Shown here in pieces: positions 1 through 8,807 of a stretch of 64,000 nucleotides of DNA. Within the stretch, counting starts at the first letter, position 1; each line of letters starts with the position of its first letter. The DNA comes from Bacteroidota bacterium (GTDB lineage Bacteria; Bacteroidota; JABWAT01). The notes under the pieces are model-generated. The model was not told the origin of the DNA. It searched no databases and saw only the letters and a list, made by a program, of their open reading frames with translations. A program made the translations under genes and the position numbers. The stretch is from NCBI GenBank assembly GCA_020161835.1, contig JAIUNL010000017.1:40947-104946 (forward strand). The letters are read 5' to 3'.

Positions 1-6
1 ATAAAC

Positions 7-34
7 AAAAAAGGCGGAAAATTCCGCCTTTTTT
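7..34 (-). terminator. Rho-independent terminator after the PpiC-type isomerase gene
   Basis: A GC-rich stem (GGCGGAA at 13-19 with TTCCGCC at 22-28) is flanked by A and T runs at 7-12 and 29-34, so it can act in both directions. It lies 25 bases beyond the stop codon of the minus-strand isomerase gene. The outer flanks are the same as those of the hairpin at 24241-24277. Confidence 0.85.
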
Positions 35-58
35 GTTTAATCCAATAAAAGTATAAGA

Positions 59-988
59 TTATTTTGAATCTTCCGGGCGGAGAATTTTATATTCGGCTTT
101 TAATTCTGTTATCAATTTTTCAAATGCTTTTGATTTCGTCAGATTAAGAGCAGCCTTTTTAATTGATTCTTCAGGTACAACAGTCTCCCGACGATCTTCA
201 ACTTTGATGATATGAAGTCCGAATTGAGTACGAAGAATGCCAGAAACCTCCCCTTTGGGTAATGAAAAGGCAACTTCTTCAAATTCAGGAACCATGGTAC
301 CACGTTTGAAATAACCAAGATCACCACCAAACTTTGCTGATCCATCTTCAGAATATTTCTTGGCCATTGCAGCAAAGTTTTTACCGCCAGCAGCCTTGAT
401 TTCTTTTTCAATTCCTTCAAGTTTTATTCCAACTTTTTGAATTTCGGAAGCCGGTGCATCAGGAGTAACTTTTAAAAGAATATGTGAAGCTTTTACTTCA
501 AAATTTTTCATTACTTTTCTGGCAGAATCCAGAGCTGAAGAATCTGCAACTGTTATTTTCTCATCTAAAGTAGCTTTCAGGTATTTGCCAATCATCGATT
601 GTTCCTGAACATCACGTTGCCAGTCTTCAAATGTCATACCTGCTTCTTTCAACTTTTTGTTGAGAAGGGAGTCTGAACCAATTTGACCTTTGAACATGGT
701 AATGAAACGGTTTACTTCTGTTGAATCAAAAACAAATCCTTCTTTTTGGGCGCGTAAGGCTAAAAGAGCATTTTTAACCATACCATCAATAATTTGCTCT
801 CTGATCTTGATGCTGTCATCAGCATTGTGGGTGCCCATTTGTTCAAGATAGTTTTTTACAGCCGCGTCAACACGAACTTTCTTAATGGGAACGGTGTCGA
901 CTCTGAGCAATTCCTCATCTTTAAGTTTATCAGAACAGGAATAACCGGTAAGTATTGCAGCTGCAATAATCAAATAAATTCTTTTCAT
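59..988 (-). CDS. Peptidylprolyl isomerase lipoprotein (PpiC/parvulin type, SurA/PrsA-like)
   Basis: The 309-residue product starts with a lipoprotein signal (residues 1-17, lipid-attachment Cys18 after T-G-Y-S). A helical SurA-N-like region comes next, then a single PpiC rotamase domain at about 165-262 (SHILLKV, GGDLGYF, FGLHIIKV). Parvulin-domain lipoproteins of this design act as periplasmic folding catalysts or outer-membrane protein chaperones; that role is inferred here. The frame stays open to 1153, but I chose the ATG at 988. An AGGA lies just upstream, a -7 box sits at 1017-1024, and the longer N-terminus would translate the hairpin repeat. The domain call is firm; the exact client proteins are unknown. 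Confidence 0.9.
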   Translation of the reverse strand: MKRIYLIIAAAILTGYSCSDKLKDEELLRVDTVPIKKVRVDAAVKNYLEQMGTHNADDSIKIREQIIDGMVKNALLALRAQKEGFVFDSTEVNRFITMFKGQIGSDSLLNKKLKEAGMTFEDWQRDVQEQSMIGKYLKATLDEKITVADSSALDSARKVMKNFEVKASHILLKVTPDAPASEIQKVGIKLEGIEKEIKAAGGKNFAAMAKKYSEDGSAKFGGDLGYFKRGTMVPEFEEVAFSLPKGEVSGILRTQFGLHIIKVEDRRETVVPEESIKKAALNLTKSKAFEKLITELKAEYKILRPEDSK

Positions 989-1016
989 GGAGTGTCCTAT
1001 TGGTAAAATTGAACGG

Positions 1017-1024
1017 CAAAAATA
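1017..1024 (-). promoter_or_regulatory. Bacteroidota-type -7 box for the isomerase gene
   Basis: The minus strand reads TATTTTTG, a full match to TAnnTTTG, 29 bases before the ATG at 988. No clear -33 TTG is visible at the expected spacing. The position argues against the longer upstream start. Confidence 0.5.
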
Positions 1025-1065
1025 GGCAAGTGAATAACGGAATGAAAATAAAAGGGCAAAAAAAA

Positions 1066-1201
1066 GGGGAAGGCGTCCCCATACCTTCCCCCTGACAGGC
1101 GGAATAGAGCGTCCCCACACTCTATTCCTTCGAGCGAAGTAAGGAGTCCCCATTCCTTACTTCTCAATGTGGTCTCCAGAAAGTGGGTATCTGGTCAGAC
1201 C
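1066..1201. repeat. Cluster of hairpins, three sharing the loop heptamer GTCCCCA
   Basis: This fills most of the 307-base gap 989-1295. Three hairpins follow each other: stem 1066-1073/1084-1091 (8 bp), 1101-1109/1120-1128 (9 bp) and 1136-1144/1155-1163 (9 bp). The stems differ in sequence, yet every loop is 10 bases long and holds GTCCCCA at loop positions 2-8. A fourth, nested hairpin (GGTCT/AGACC outside, CCAGA/TCTGG inside) occupies 1171-1201 and lacks the loop motif. The cluster lies upstream of the isomerase -7 box, so it is probably not in that gene's leader. It could be a REP/MITE-like element or a structured RNA. Confidence 0.75.
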
Positions 1202-1295
1202 AAAACAATTTGTTAACAGCAAAGTTACAATGGTGCAGAAGTCAAGTCAATAGTGCTGAGATTAGAAATTAATTGATATGAGCCTGTTTACTAAA

Positions 1296-1706
1296 TTAAA
1301 GAGAAACTTCGCCTCTCCAAACTTTATAACCGCCGCCAAGAAAATAAACCTTCGGGAATCCCTTCCTCGCAAGTTTGGTGGCAATTTTCTTGCTTCTGGA
1401 ACCCGTTTCACAATAAATAACAATTGGTTTTTCACGGAAGTTTTTAATCAGAATATCATCGGCTTTAAACTTACGGTAATCGACATTAACACTGCCACCA
1501 ATTTTGCCGATTTTAAGTTCAACGTCTGTTCTTACATCCAAAAGCAAAAAATCACGGTTTGCTTTATTTGATTTCAGGTATTCTTTTAATTCTGAAACAT
1601 TGATTTTTTCGACATGACCACCGATTAATCGGATGTAAATCATATCAGCAGATTTGGAAAGGATAAGAAGCCCAATAACGAGAACAAGAATCAGGTCAAT
1701 TGACAT
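1296..1706 (-). CDS. Membrane-anchored rhodanese-like protein
   Basis: A 136-residue protein with an N-terminal membrane helix (about residues 3-19) and one rhodanese domain (about 33-136). The catalytic loop is C-E-T-G-S-R with Cys99, so it is probably an active single-domain sulfurtransferase that carries persulfide sulfur. LLDVRT near residue 55 and the closing GGGYKVWRG are typical rhodanese motifs. The natural sulfur donor and acceptor cannot be told from the sequence. Its start lies 35 bases from the stop of the dinG-like gene, in the same direction, with its own -7 box at 1745-1752. Confidence 0.88.
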   Translation of the reverse strand: MSIDLILVLVIGLLILSKSADMIYIRLIGGHVEKINVSELKEYLKSNKANRDFLLLDVRTDVELKIGKIGGSVNVDYRKFKADDILIKNFREKPIVIYCETGSRSKKIATKLARKGFPKVYFLGGGYKVWRGEVSL

Positions 1707-1741
1707 GGTATTTCAATCAGAATGAGTTAATAATAAATGAG

Positions 1742-4639
1742 TCACAAAGATAACGTTTCAGGAGCAAATTTTTTAATAATTGGTTCGATAACCTCAATTC
1801 TGCGTTTGAATTCCTGCAAAAGATGGGTTTTTCTCAACATAAAATCACTGGTTTCTGCAAGTGTTTTAAAATTATACACGGGCATATCAGGAATATTCAG
1901 CAGAAACTGCTGGTTTTTTCCGGTGGTAATCCGTGAATCAAGAACGACAACAACACCCAAATCCTTCCGTGCTCTGATGAGCCGGCCAACTCCCTGTCTG
2001 AATTTCAATTTGGCTACGCCGTTATAATAAGACCAAAATGACTGTCCTTCGACAACCTGACGGTGTTTCATTTCAGGATCATCAGCGGGCACAAACGGAA
2101 GTTTAACAATGATGACCTGCGAAAGCGTTGAACCCGGAAAGTCAACACCCGTCCACATGCGATCGACACCAATCAGAACCGAATGTTCATTTTCGGCAAA
2201 CTGATTCATGATGTCTACACTTGCACCTTCCTGTTTGAAAACCATAATTCCTGCTGATTCAAGCGGATCAGCAATTTCCCTGAATATTGAATCCATCTGA
2301 TCATAAGATGTACATAAAATCAGTGTACGCCCATTTGCCGCCGCAGAAAGGTAGCCACAAGCTTTTACAACTTCCTGGTTCCAAATAATTCGTGCCCGGT
2401 AATCGTTGTGATTGTAGGGTGGAATCCAGCCGGCAACCATCAAGGCTGATTGTTCAGGATAGTTAAATGGAGAAGGTATAGTGATTTCTTCATAATCACC
2501 GGCCTTTAATCCCAACTCCTTCGTAAAAAAATCGAATTCCTTATCAAGAGTCATAGTTGCTGAAGTAAATATCCAACAGGGAGAATGTTCTTCGACCCAC
2601 TCTTTAAACCGTTCATGAAGATAAACAGCCCTTTTCCCGACAACCCAATCAGTGTCTTTAACTGTTGCAAAATGGCAGTATGTTTTGCTCAGGTAATCTC
2701 TTGAAAATAATGAAAATGAAGCAGCCAGGTTTTCGAGCCGGAAAGAAAAAACTGAAAATAAAGATTGTGCTCTTTGGGGTACCTGAAACCCTTCTTCCTG
2801 TTTCAGTTCCTGAACAAGTTGGTTCAAGCCCTGAACAGGTTCACTTAACTCGTTGAAAAGCTGTTTTAATTCAAATTCCGAAGATATCTCACTTGAATCA
2901 GGAAGGTAAAATCCAGGTTTGTTTCTTGCCAGATTCTGCAACTTCCGGGTAACACCTGCAAAACCGACGTCAATCCGCCGGAACAATTCGTCAATGTCGA
3001 GAAGTTTTGCGTCACTTCCTGCCATTTTCACCTGACTTCTCCAGCCAGGTTTTCCCCTTTTGCCAAGTGCACCGCTAAGGAGTTTTCGTACTTCCCAGGC
3101 ATTTATTTCAACCGACAAACTTCCTTTAAAATAAGCGGGAAAAAGGTCAGCTTCATCAATGATAACTGCATGACAGGTATCCATCAAAAATTGTGGCATA
3201 TTAAAGAATTTGGCGTGATTCACAATGACGAGCTGACTTCGTTCAGCTTCTCTCACACTCTGATCATAAACACAATTTCCGGCATAGTCACATGAACCTT
3301 TAAAACACACAATGTCGGCCCTGACCTGCTCCAGAAATTCAACTAAATCAGGAAATCTCTGAAATACTTCCTGTGGTATGCTTTCAAGATCTGCAGAATG
3401 TCGGTAAGCAGCCAGATGTACCAAATACAGAGAAAGAAAGTAATCTTCACGTGCATACTGAAATAAATCTTCATCCCAATGCTGAACAAGTTTCCTTTTT
3501 AAGTGTCCGAGGCAGACATAATTTGACTTCCCTTTCAGCACCGAAACCTGAATTTCTTTGAATGCAGCCGGGAAAAACTGACGCACACGATGAATTTCTT
3601 TTCCAAAAATCTGATGCTGGAGATTTTTCATTGCTGTCGAAACAATGAGTCGCTTACCTGGGTTTAGACGAAGGAATTCCATTGCCGGAAGCAAATAACC
3701 CAATGTTTTTCCGGTTCCGGTGCCAGCTTCAATTAAAAGTCCTGACCGGTTATTTATCGTATCAGCAATTTTAAGGGCATAATCAATTTGTTGCTCCCGC
3801 CGGTCAAAAGTTCCTTCTGTTTTTCCCAATTTCCCTGATTCAAAATAATCACGGATGTTAACCGGATTTATTGGTCTAAACGAGTTTAAATCTGAAGCCT
3901 CCGCCGGAATAGTCAAGGGAATACTTTTTAACTTGAGGATAGTTTTGAAATAAAGTTCAATGGCAGATCTTTTTTCAGGAACGGAAAGAAGCAAATCGGG
4001 CTGTTCAATAAGAAGTCCGGGAAACTGTTCTAATCCTGGAATCAGTTTCGAGAAGAAAAACAACAGCGGATCAGGTGAATTTATAGATTTACAGTGCGAA
4101 ATGAAAAACCTGATTTTTTCATCAGATTGAAACCTGAAATAACAGGTTTTAAGAAATTGAATCAGGATATCAAGACAGGATTGCATATCAAGTCTTGGAT
4201 GCGCCTGTATATTTCCTGACAATTTGGTTATGTGACGGAGGGTATATTTTTCGAGATAAGGAAAAAGCAACTGGGCGGCAAGTTTCAGATTCAGTGTCTT
4301 TGCGAATAAATTTGGCGGCAAATGTGTTTTTAAAAAACCGGTTTCTTTCTCATTCCCAAAATAAAAGATAAAATCTGATTCAGAAAGCAAGCTTAGAATT
4401 TCTGGCAATACCTCTTTAAAGGAAAGCTTCCCTGAAAGTTCAAAAGTTGATATTCCCGATTCTTTGCTAAGGATATCACCAATAGGTCTGGAAACTGAAA
4501 AAAGCCAGCCATTGGTTATGATAGATTTCATTTCAGTTGAAAGAGTTCTGATTTCAAACTGAAAACAGTCATCATATCTCTGTGATGGACCTGTGGTAAA
4601 CAAATGAAGAATTGAAATCCGGCAGGGGCTGATTGACAT
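1742..4639 (-). CDS. dinG: DinG/XPD-family ATP-dependent DNA helicase with a decayed exonuclease domain
   Basis: A 965-residue superfamily 2 helicase. Walker A is EAGTGTGKT (about residue 305), Walker B IIDEAD (about 495) and motif VI QGVGRLIRARKD (about 880). Four cysteines between motifs Ia and II (one in YVCLGH, three in CFKGSCDYAGNC) fit the iron-sulfur cluster of DinG/XPD helicases, which unwind 5' overhang duplexes and R-loops. The first 200 residues resemble a DnaQ-type exonuclease fold, but the DxE motif reads H-L-F and the HxxxxD spacing is lost, so this part is probably inactive. I chose the ATG at 4639 over 4753 because a -7 box lies at 4675-4682, inside the longer frame. Confidence 0.85.
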   Translation of the reverse strand: MSISPCRISILHLFTTGPSQRYDDCFQFEIRTLSTEMKSIITNGWLFSVSRPIGDILSKESGISTFELSGKLSFKEVLPEILSLLSESDFIFYFGNEKETGFLKTHLPPNLFAKTLNLKLAAQLLFPYLEKYTLRHITKLSGNIQAHPRLDMQSCLDILIQFLKTCYFRFQSDEKIRFFISHCKSINSPDPLLFFFSKLIPGLEQFPGLLIEQPDLLLSVPEKRSAIELYFKTILKLKSIPLTIPAEASDLNSFRPINPVNIRDYFESGKLGKTEGTFDRREQQIDYALKIADTINNRSGLLIEAGTGTGKTLGYLLPAMEFLRLNPGKRLIVSTAMKNLQHQIFGKEIHRVRQFFPAAFKEIQVSVLKGKSNYVCLGHLKRKLVQHWDEDLFQYAREDYFLSLYLVHLAAYRHSADLESIPQEVFQRFPDLVEFLEQVRADIVCFKGSCDYAGNCVYDQSVREAERSQLVIVNHAKFFNMPQFLMDTCHAVIIDEADLFPAYFKGSLSVEINAWEVRKLLSGALGKRGKPGWRSQVKMAGSDAKLLDIDELFRRIDVGFAGVTRKLQNLARNKPGFYLPDSSEISSEFELKQLFNELSEPVQGLNQLVQELKQEEGFQVPQRAQSLFSVFSFRLENLAASFSLFSRDYLSKTYCHFATVKDTDWVVGKRAVYLHERFKEWVEEHSPCWIFTSATMTLDKEFDFFTKELGLKAGDYEEITIPSPFNYPEQSALMVAGWIPPYNHNDYRARIIWNQEVVKACGYLSAAANGRTLILCTSYDQMDSIFREIADPLESAGIMVFKQEGASVDIMNQFAENEHSVLIGVDRMWTGVDFPGSTLSQVIIVKLPFVPADDPEMKHRQVVEGQSFWSYYNGVAKLKFRQGVGRLIRARKDLGVVVVLDSRITTGKNQQFLLNIPDMPVYNFKTLAETSDFMLRKTHLLQEFKRRIEVIEPIIKKFAPETLSL
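1745..1752 (-). promoter_or_regulatory. -7 box (TATCTTTG) for the rhodanese gene, inside the dinG 3' end
   Basis: The minus strand carries a perfect TAnnTTTG match 39 bases before the rhodanese ATG. It overlaps the last codons of the dinG-like gene, so the rhodanese may be transcribed separately. Confidence 0.4.
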
Positions 4640-4674
4640 GGTTGATCTGGATCGCTTCAGGTAAATGAATGGCA

Positions 4675-4682
4675 CAAAAATA
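4675..4682 (-). promoter_or_regulatory. -7 box (TATTTTTG) for the dinG-like gene
   Basis: A perfect TAnnTTTG on the minus strand, 36 bases before the ATG at 4639. It decides between the two possible start codons. No -33 TTG is evident. Confidence 0.45.
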
Positions 4683-4787
4683 ACATTTTTAATGCTTAGA
4701 CGGAATTTACTGCGGGGAAATGGAATTAAATCACGAAAATGGGTAATTTGCAAGAATTAATTTTAACCTTTAAACAACACCTTTCTT

Positions 4788-5324
4788 ATGATGACTCTTC
4801 CCCGTCTTCTTTTTCTCATTCTTCTTTTTTCTTTGAATATCATTGTAGATCAAATTTCAAAATGGATTGCAATGACACACCTTGATTACAGTGTAGTTCA
4901 TTCTTTCTGGTATGATACCGTCAGAATAGTTTATGTTGAAAATACGGGTGTAGCTTTTTCACTCGGATCTGACTGGTCGCCTGAAGTCAGATTTCTTGTT
5001 TTTAATCTGGTTGTTCTTGCAGTGTTGCTTGGATTACTTTTTTATCTGATTAAAACCCATAAAGAACAATCTTTTGCTAAATTGATTGCATTCACCTTGA
5101 TTCTGGCTGGTGGCTTCGGAAATCTGATTGACAGATTTTTCAGGGAAGGTGCAGTTGTCGATTTCTTAAATGTTGGAATCGGGTTTGTACGGACGGCTAT
5201 TTTTAACCATGCAGATATGTGTATCACCACCGGTCTGATTATTCTGATTATCATTTCAATCAGGGAGTCGTTCAGAAAACCGGAAGTGGTTTTGGAAGAA
5301 GCGAAAGAAGAGGTTAATGGTTAA
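4788..5324 (+). CDS. lspA: Lipoprotein signal peptidase (signal peptidase II)
   Basis: A 178-residue inner-membrane aspartyl protease with four hydrophobic segments. It removes signal peptides from diacylglyceryl-modified prolipoproteins. The conserved family motifs are present: VENTGVAFS (49-57), GNLIDR with catalytic Asp115, and FNHAD with catalytic Asp143. Length is normal for the family. It is transcribed divergently from the dinG-like gene. ATG codons occur at 4788 and 4791 and neither has a strong Shine-Dalgarno sequence. Its substrates would include the several lipoproteins encoded in this window. Confidence 0.95.
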   Translation: MMTLPRLLFLILLFSLNIIVDQISKWIAMTHLDYSVVHSFWYDTVRIVYVENTGVAFSLGSDWSPEVRFLVFNLVVLAVLLGLLFYLIKTHKEQSFAKLIAFTLILAGGFGNLIDRFFREGAVVDFLNVGIGFVRTAIFNHADMCITTGLIILIIISIRESFRKPEVVLEEAKEEVNG

Positions 5325-5383
5325 TGTTCAGTACTTTAAACAGAATAAAAATTAGGTCAAAAATATATTTAGTGTGATTCACA

Positions 5384-5926
5384 ATGAGAAAACACACGAT
5401 TTATTTTCTTTTTATTATTCTAATTTCGTGCAATTCGAATAATAATAGCTTTTACGAACAATACTGGCACACCAACAAAGAAAAGTTACTTACCTTACCT
5501 GCAAATATTTATTTTTCAATAATACCCATCGACAATGCAACCAAGTATAAAATTGCAATACAAGAATATAACAAAGATGTAAAATTCAGTTTTGAATATT
5601 CACTCCGAACAGGAGATTCTCTAAAATATAAAACTGTTCTATTTAGTGATGAACAAACAAGTTATTTTTTAGAAAATCGATTAACCTTCAATAAATATAT
5701 ACAATCTATTGTAAAGTACTATGAACAATTCAGTTTTTATTATATTCAGCGTTCAGAGCAATATATTCGTTTGGGATATGTAATCGATGGAGATATAATT
5801 GTTTGCACAGATCCGGATATTGATTTAAATAAATTCTTCAATGAATATAAACACCACCCCTCTTCAATTGAAAAAGGAGTTTATTTCTATCAGCGACCCT
5901 TTGATTTTTTAGAGACAATAGAATAA
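5384..5926 (+). CDS. AT-rich orphan lipoprotein of unknown function
   Basis: I do not recognise this 180-residue protein. It begins with a short signal ending I-L-I-S-C (Cys16), so it is probably lipid-anchored. The mature part is rich in Tyr, Phe, Lys and Asn and has no motif I can name. Base composition is clearly more AT-rich than the neighbouring housekeeping genes and resembles the integron cassette genes near the window end, which suggests recent gain. It sits 59 bases after lspA on the same strand and has no obvious functional partner. Confidence 0.7.
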   Translation: MRKHTIYFLFIILISCNSNNNSFYEQYWHTNKEKLLTLPANIYFSIIPIDNATKYKIAIQEYNKDVKFSFEYSLRTGDSLKYKTVLFSDEQTSYFLENRLTFNKYIQSIVKYYEQFSFYYIQRSEQYIRLGYVIDGDIIVCTDPDIDLNKFFNEYKHHPSSIEKGVYFYQRPFDFLETIE

Positions 5927-5992
5927 ATCGAACATTTTATTGTAAGTTAAATCATTTGTTCTCGAAATTTTTAGGATTTTCGCTTCGCTCGA

Positions 5993-6027
5993 CTTCTACC
6001 TTCTACCTTCTATCTTCTATCTTCTAA
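5993..6027. repeat. Heptamer tandem array, five copies of CTTCTAN
   Basis: The copies are CTTCTAC, CTTCTAC, CTTCTAT, CTTCTAT and CTTCTAA. The array ends two bases from the stop codon of the M14 peptidase gene. It shows the same 7-base period as arrays at 14319, 17903, 23072, 46391, 46567 and 52150. Confidence 0.8.
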
Positions 6028-6029
6028 CC

Positions 6030-7508
6030 TCACAGCTCTACTTCCAAGGCTTTTACCCGATTTGGCATCACCCAGGGTTCCCCTTTTTGCCAACCTGAAT
6101 CCCTGTTATAAACTTCAAATCCGTTTATCCAAATTGATAAAACTTCCCGGGTTCCAGGATCAAGAATTCTGAAGGAAGCCCGTTCACCGGGTAATAATGA
6201 AGTTGTATGATGTTCAGAAAAGAAATCCTCCCTGAAAAGGCTTACGGCAATTGCAATCTGTGAACGAAGTCTTTTTGGGTCAGTGGCAGACGGATAGAAA
6301 AAAGTATCATAACCTTCAAGAACCGATCGTCTGATGACATCAGTCGTAACCGGCATTGGCATAAAATTGCCTTTCATGGGTTCAATCAGGTAGGCAGAAA
6401 AATCCATGGTTGCCATTGCTTTCAACGGCGACAAATCACCTATATCAGCAACAACCCCAATCATCCGTTCTACACCGGTAACCCAGTCGATCATTGGCGG
6501 GTAGTTGATAGCGAGATCTACTGAAACCGGAGGATGTGCCCGCCGGTCAAGCATTGGATCAGGAGTCCGCCGGTCACCAAGCCTGACATTTTCAAGTTTC
6601 AGTTCAGTCATCAGAGAACCGTTAAACGGAATGGATTCATACGGTTCAGTGGATAGTTCTTCAATTTCATCGGCAGCAATAGCATTAAAAGCATCAAGAA
6701 ACATCCGGAAGTTCAACTCCCTGATCAGGGGTTTATCAGGACTTTGATACCAACCGCCAGATTCAATCAAAACAGTTGAAACGCCCCAACTTTGCATGTT
6801 ATCACCAAAACATCTCGAACCAAAAGCATCGTCATATCGGCCTACATGTGGACCAATTCTGGCTTCTACTTCCTGTCTTAAGAAACCTGCAAGTTTTTTT
6901 GCACGGTTTCTTACCTGATTATCATTCCGGTCTGAATCAAATGCCGGCGCCAGAAGACTGATAACAGCAACCTTATCGGTTGAACCGACAGAGTATCTGG
7001 GATTTTGATCATGAAGATTGAAGCCCCAAACCGGATTCACGGCCTCCTTAACAGATTTAAGAAATCTGCTTTCGGGAGAACATAAATCAAGTGCATCCCG
7101 GTTAAGATCAATTCCCAATGAATTTCTTCTCTGAAACCGTTCAGCCCCATCAGGATTGAGCATGGGTATAAAATGGAGGGTGAGCTTGGTAGACAACCAC
7201 TTTAAAAATTCAGATTCCTTTTCAATTTGGATAAAGTTGAAAAAATCGAGGATTGCAAGTGTGGCAGTTGGTTCATTTCCGTGCATCTGGGACCAAAGCA
7301 ACACTGAAACAGGTCCGTTTCCCCAAGAAAAATGGAATAGTTCCCGTTTTTCTAAACTCGTGCCGGTTGTAACCTTTTTTACCGGTTGAATACTCAGTTC
7401 AACCAAATACCCCACTAACTCATGGTGTTTGATACGCCTTGAAACAGCTTTACTGAATTGATAACGGGGATAATCAATGGTCTTAATCCATCCGGAAAAG
7501 CTGCTCAT
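6030..7508 (-). CDS. M14-family zinc carboxypeptidase-like protein
   Basis: A 492-residue protein whose first 270 residues form an M14 metallocarboxypeptidase domain. Zinc ligands are seen in HGNE (His76, Glu79) and NLHDQNP (His166). The substrate-binding region is D-L-N-R-D near 137, and the likely catalytic Glu lies in LIESGGW. The C-terminal half (about 290-492) is not a domain I recognise. There is no signal peptide, so it probably acts in the cytoplasm on a small peptide or amide. Its ATG overlaps the stop of the amidohydrolase gene (ATGA, 7505-7508), so the two are translationally coupled and may act in one pathway. The substrate is unknown. Confidence 0.85.
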   Translation of the reverse strand: MSSFSGWIKTIDYPRYQFSKAVSRRIKHHELVGYLVELSIQPVKKVTTGTSLEKRELFHFSWGNGPVSVLLWSQMHGNEPTATLAILDFFNFIQIEKESEFLKWLSTKLTLHFIPMLNPDGAERFQRRNSLGIDLNRDALDLCSPESRFLKSVKEAVNPVWGFNLHDQNPRYSVGSTDKVAVISLLAPAFDSDRNDNQVRNRAKKLAGFLRQEVEARIGPHVGRYDDAFGSRCFGDNMQSWGVSTVLIESGGWYQSPDKPLIRELNFRMFLDAFNAIAADEIEELSTEPYESIPFNGSLMTELKLENVRLGDRRTPDPMLDRRAHPPVSVDLAINYPPMIDWVTGVERMIGVVADIGDLSPLKAMATMDFSAYLIEPMKGNFMPMPVTTDVIRRSVLEGYDTFFYPSATDPKRLRSQIAIAVSLFREDFFSEHHTTSLLPGERASFRILDPGTREVLSIWINGFEVYNRDSGWQKGEPWVMPNRVKALEVEL

Positions 7509-8773
7509 AATAAAAATCCCTCAATTCTGGAACGCTGTATACCGTGAAACCAAACATCCTCAATTGAACCCGGAAAAGTAATGCCTTCAAATGGAGACCA
7601 GCCAGATCTTGACCTGATCATTTCAGATCGAACCTGCTGCGGTTTATTCAGGTTTAAAACCGAAAAACTGGCAGAATAACCTGGCTGAATTTCACCAAAA
7701 CCATTTCCAAACCTGACTGGAATGTAGGGTTTCACAAATTTTCCAGGATTCAGAGAACAGACATTCCGGATTGTTTCAATAGAAATATGCTGGTATTTGA
7801 TCAGCCAGGTCACAAAAAGCCCGTAAGTATCAAGGTGGGAAACACCAGAAATTCCCTTTAGTTTTTCTTCTTTTGAATGAGGTGCATGGTCAGTGGCAAG
7901 ATACTCAATATCTCCGTTTTTTAAAGCAGAGAGCAAAACTTTTTTATCTTCCGGATTGCGGAGAGGCGGATTCATCTGAAGCCATTTATGGTTTTTCTCA
8001 GTAATCATCGTTTTGTCAAAAAACAGATGGGTGGGGGTAATTTCGCAGGTAACACGGATACCACGTTTTTTTGCAGCCAGAATCAGTGGTAAACCCTCAC
8101 CTGTTGAGTAATGACACAATTTTCCCGTAAGATTATATTTTTCAATAAGATACAATGCAAATTCCGTAGCCAGAATTTCAGCTTTAGCCGGCCGCCGTTC
8201 TTCATGACTGTTTTTATCCCGATTTTCTTCAAGAACAACCGGGTCTTCGCAATGAAAACTTACATTCTGATTTTTATATCGTGAGATGACCTGTTCAAGT
8301 TCTTCATTCGTCCGGAAAAATAATTCTCCAATTGATGGACCCATGAAAACTTTGTAGGGAACTGATTCAACAAGCGGATGAGTTGAAGGACCGATTCCGG
8401 CATAAAGTGTGATGTGAACCGGAGATTTTAAAGCAAGTGCCTGCTTGGCAAAATAAGACTCTGAATCAATTGGTGGGACGGGATTATTGGGCATATCAGC
8501 CACATGGGTAACCCCACCGTTTAAAGCAGCAAAACCAGCACTTGAAAAATTTTCTTTATAAATGTGCTTTTGGGAAACATCTTCCCGGGCGTGAATATGA
8601 ATATCACCAAATCCGGGGAAAATAAGACAATCGTCTGAATAAATAACAGAATCAGGTTCTGGTGTATCTGAAAGCCGTGTAATCAGACCTGTTTCTTTAT
8701 TAAAAAATGCAGTCTTGCGTTGAACCCCATCAGCAAAAACCATTAAACCCGATATACTTAATTCTGAACTCAT
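7505..8773 (-). CDS. Dihydroorotase-like amidohydrolase
   Basis: A 422-residue cyclic amidohydrolase of the dihydroorotase branch. The metal-binding H-I-H is at 59-61 (GDIHIHARED), KVFMG supplies the family's conserved Lys region near 145, and LATDHAPHSKEE near residue 296 carries the catalytic Asp. Dihydroorotase interconverts carbamoyl-aspartate and dihydroorotate in pyrimidine synthesis. No other pyrimidine gene lies nearby, and the partner is an M14 peptidase, so a related cyclic amide is possible as substrate. I leave the symbol empty for that reason. It is divergent from the TlpA-like gene. Confidence 0.82.
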   Translation of the reverse strand: MSSELSISGLMVFADGVQRKTAFFNKETGLITRLSDTPEPDSVIYSDDCLIFPGFGDIHIHAREDVSQKHIYKENFSSAGFAALNGGVTHVADMPNNPVPPIDSESYFAKQALALKSPVHITLYAGIGPSTHPLVESVPYKVFMGPSIGELFFRTNEELEQVISRYKNQNVSFHCEDPVVLEENRDKNSHEERRPAKAEILATEFALYLIEKYNLTGKLCHYSTGEGLPLILAAKKRGIRVTCEITPTHLFFDKTMITEKNHKWLQMNPPLRNPEDKKVLLSALKNGDIEYLATDHAPHSKEEKLKGISGVSHLDTYGLFVTWLIKYQHISIETIRNVCSLNPGKFVKPYIPVRFGNGFGEIQPGYSASFSVLNLNKPQQVRSEMIRSRSGWSPFEGITFPGSIEDVWFHGIQRSRIEGFLL

Positions 8774-8807
8774 TTTATCATTTATTGGTTAAGGGCAATT
8801 GTTAAAC

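Noticed and set aside
1075..1152. GTCCCCA loops as binding sites for a CsrA/RsmE-type regulator
   Set aside because: On the minus strand the loops read TGGGGAC, which lacks the required ANGGA, and the cluster lies upstream of the promoter. CsrA is also uncommon in this group.
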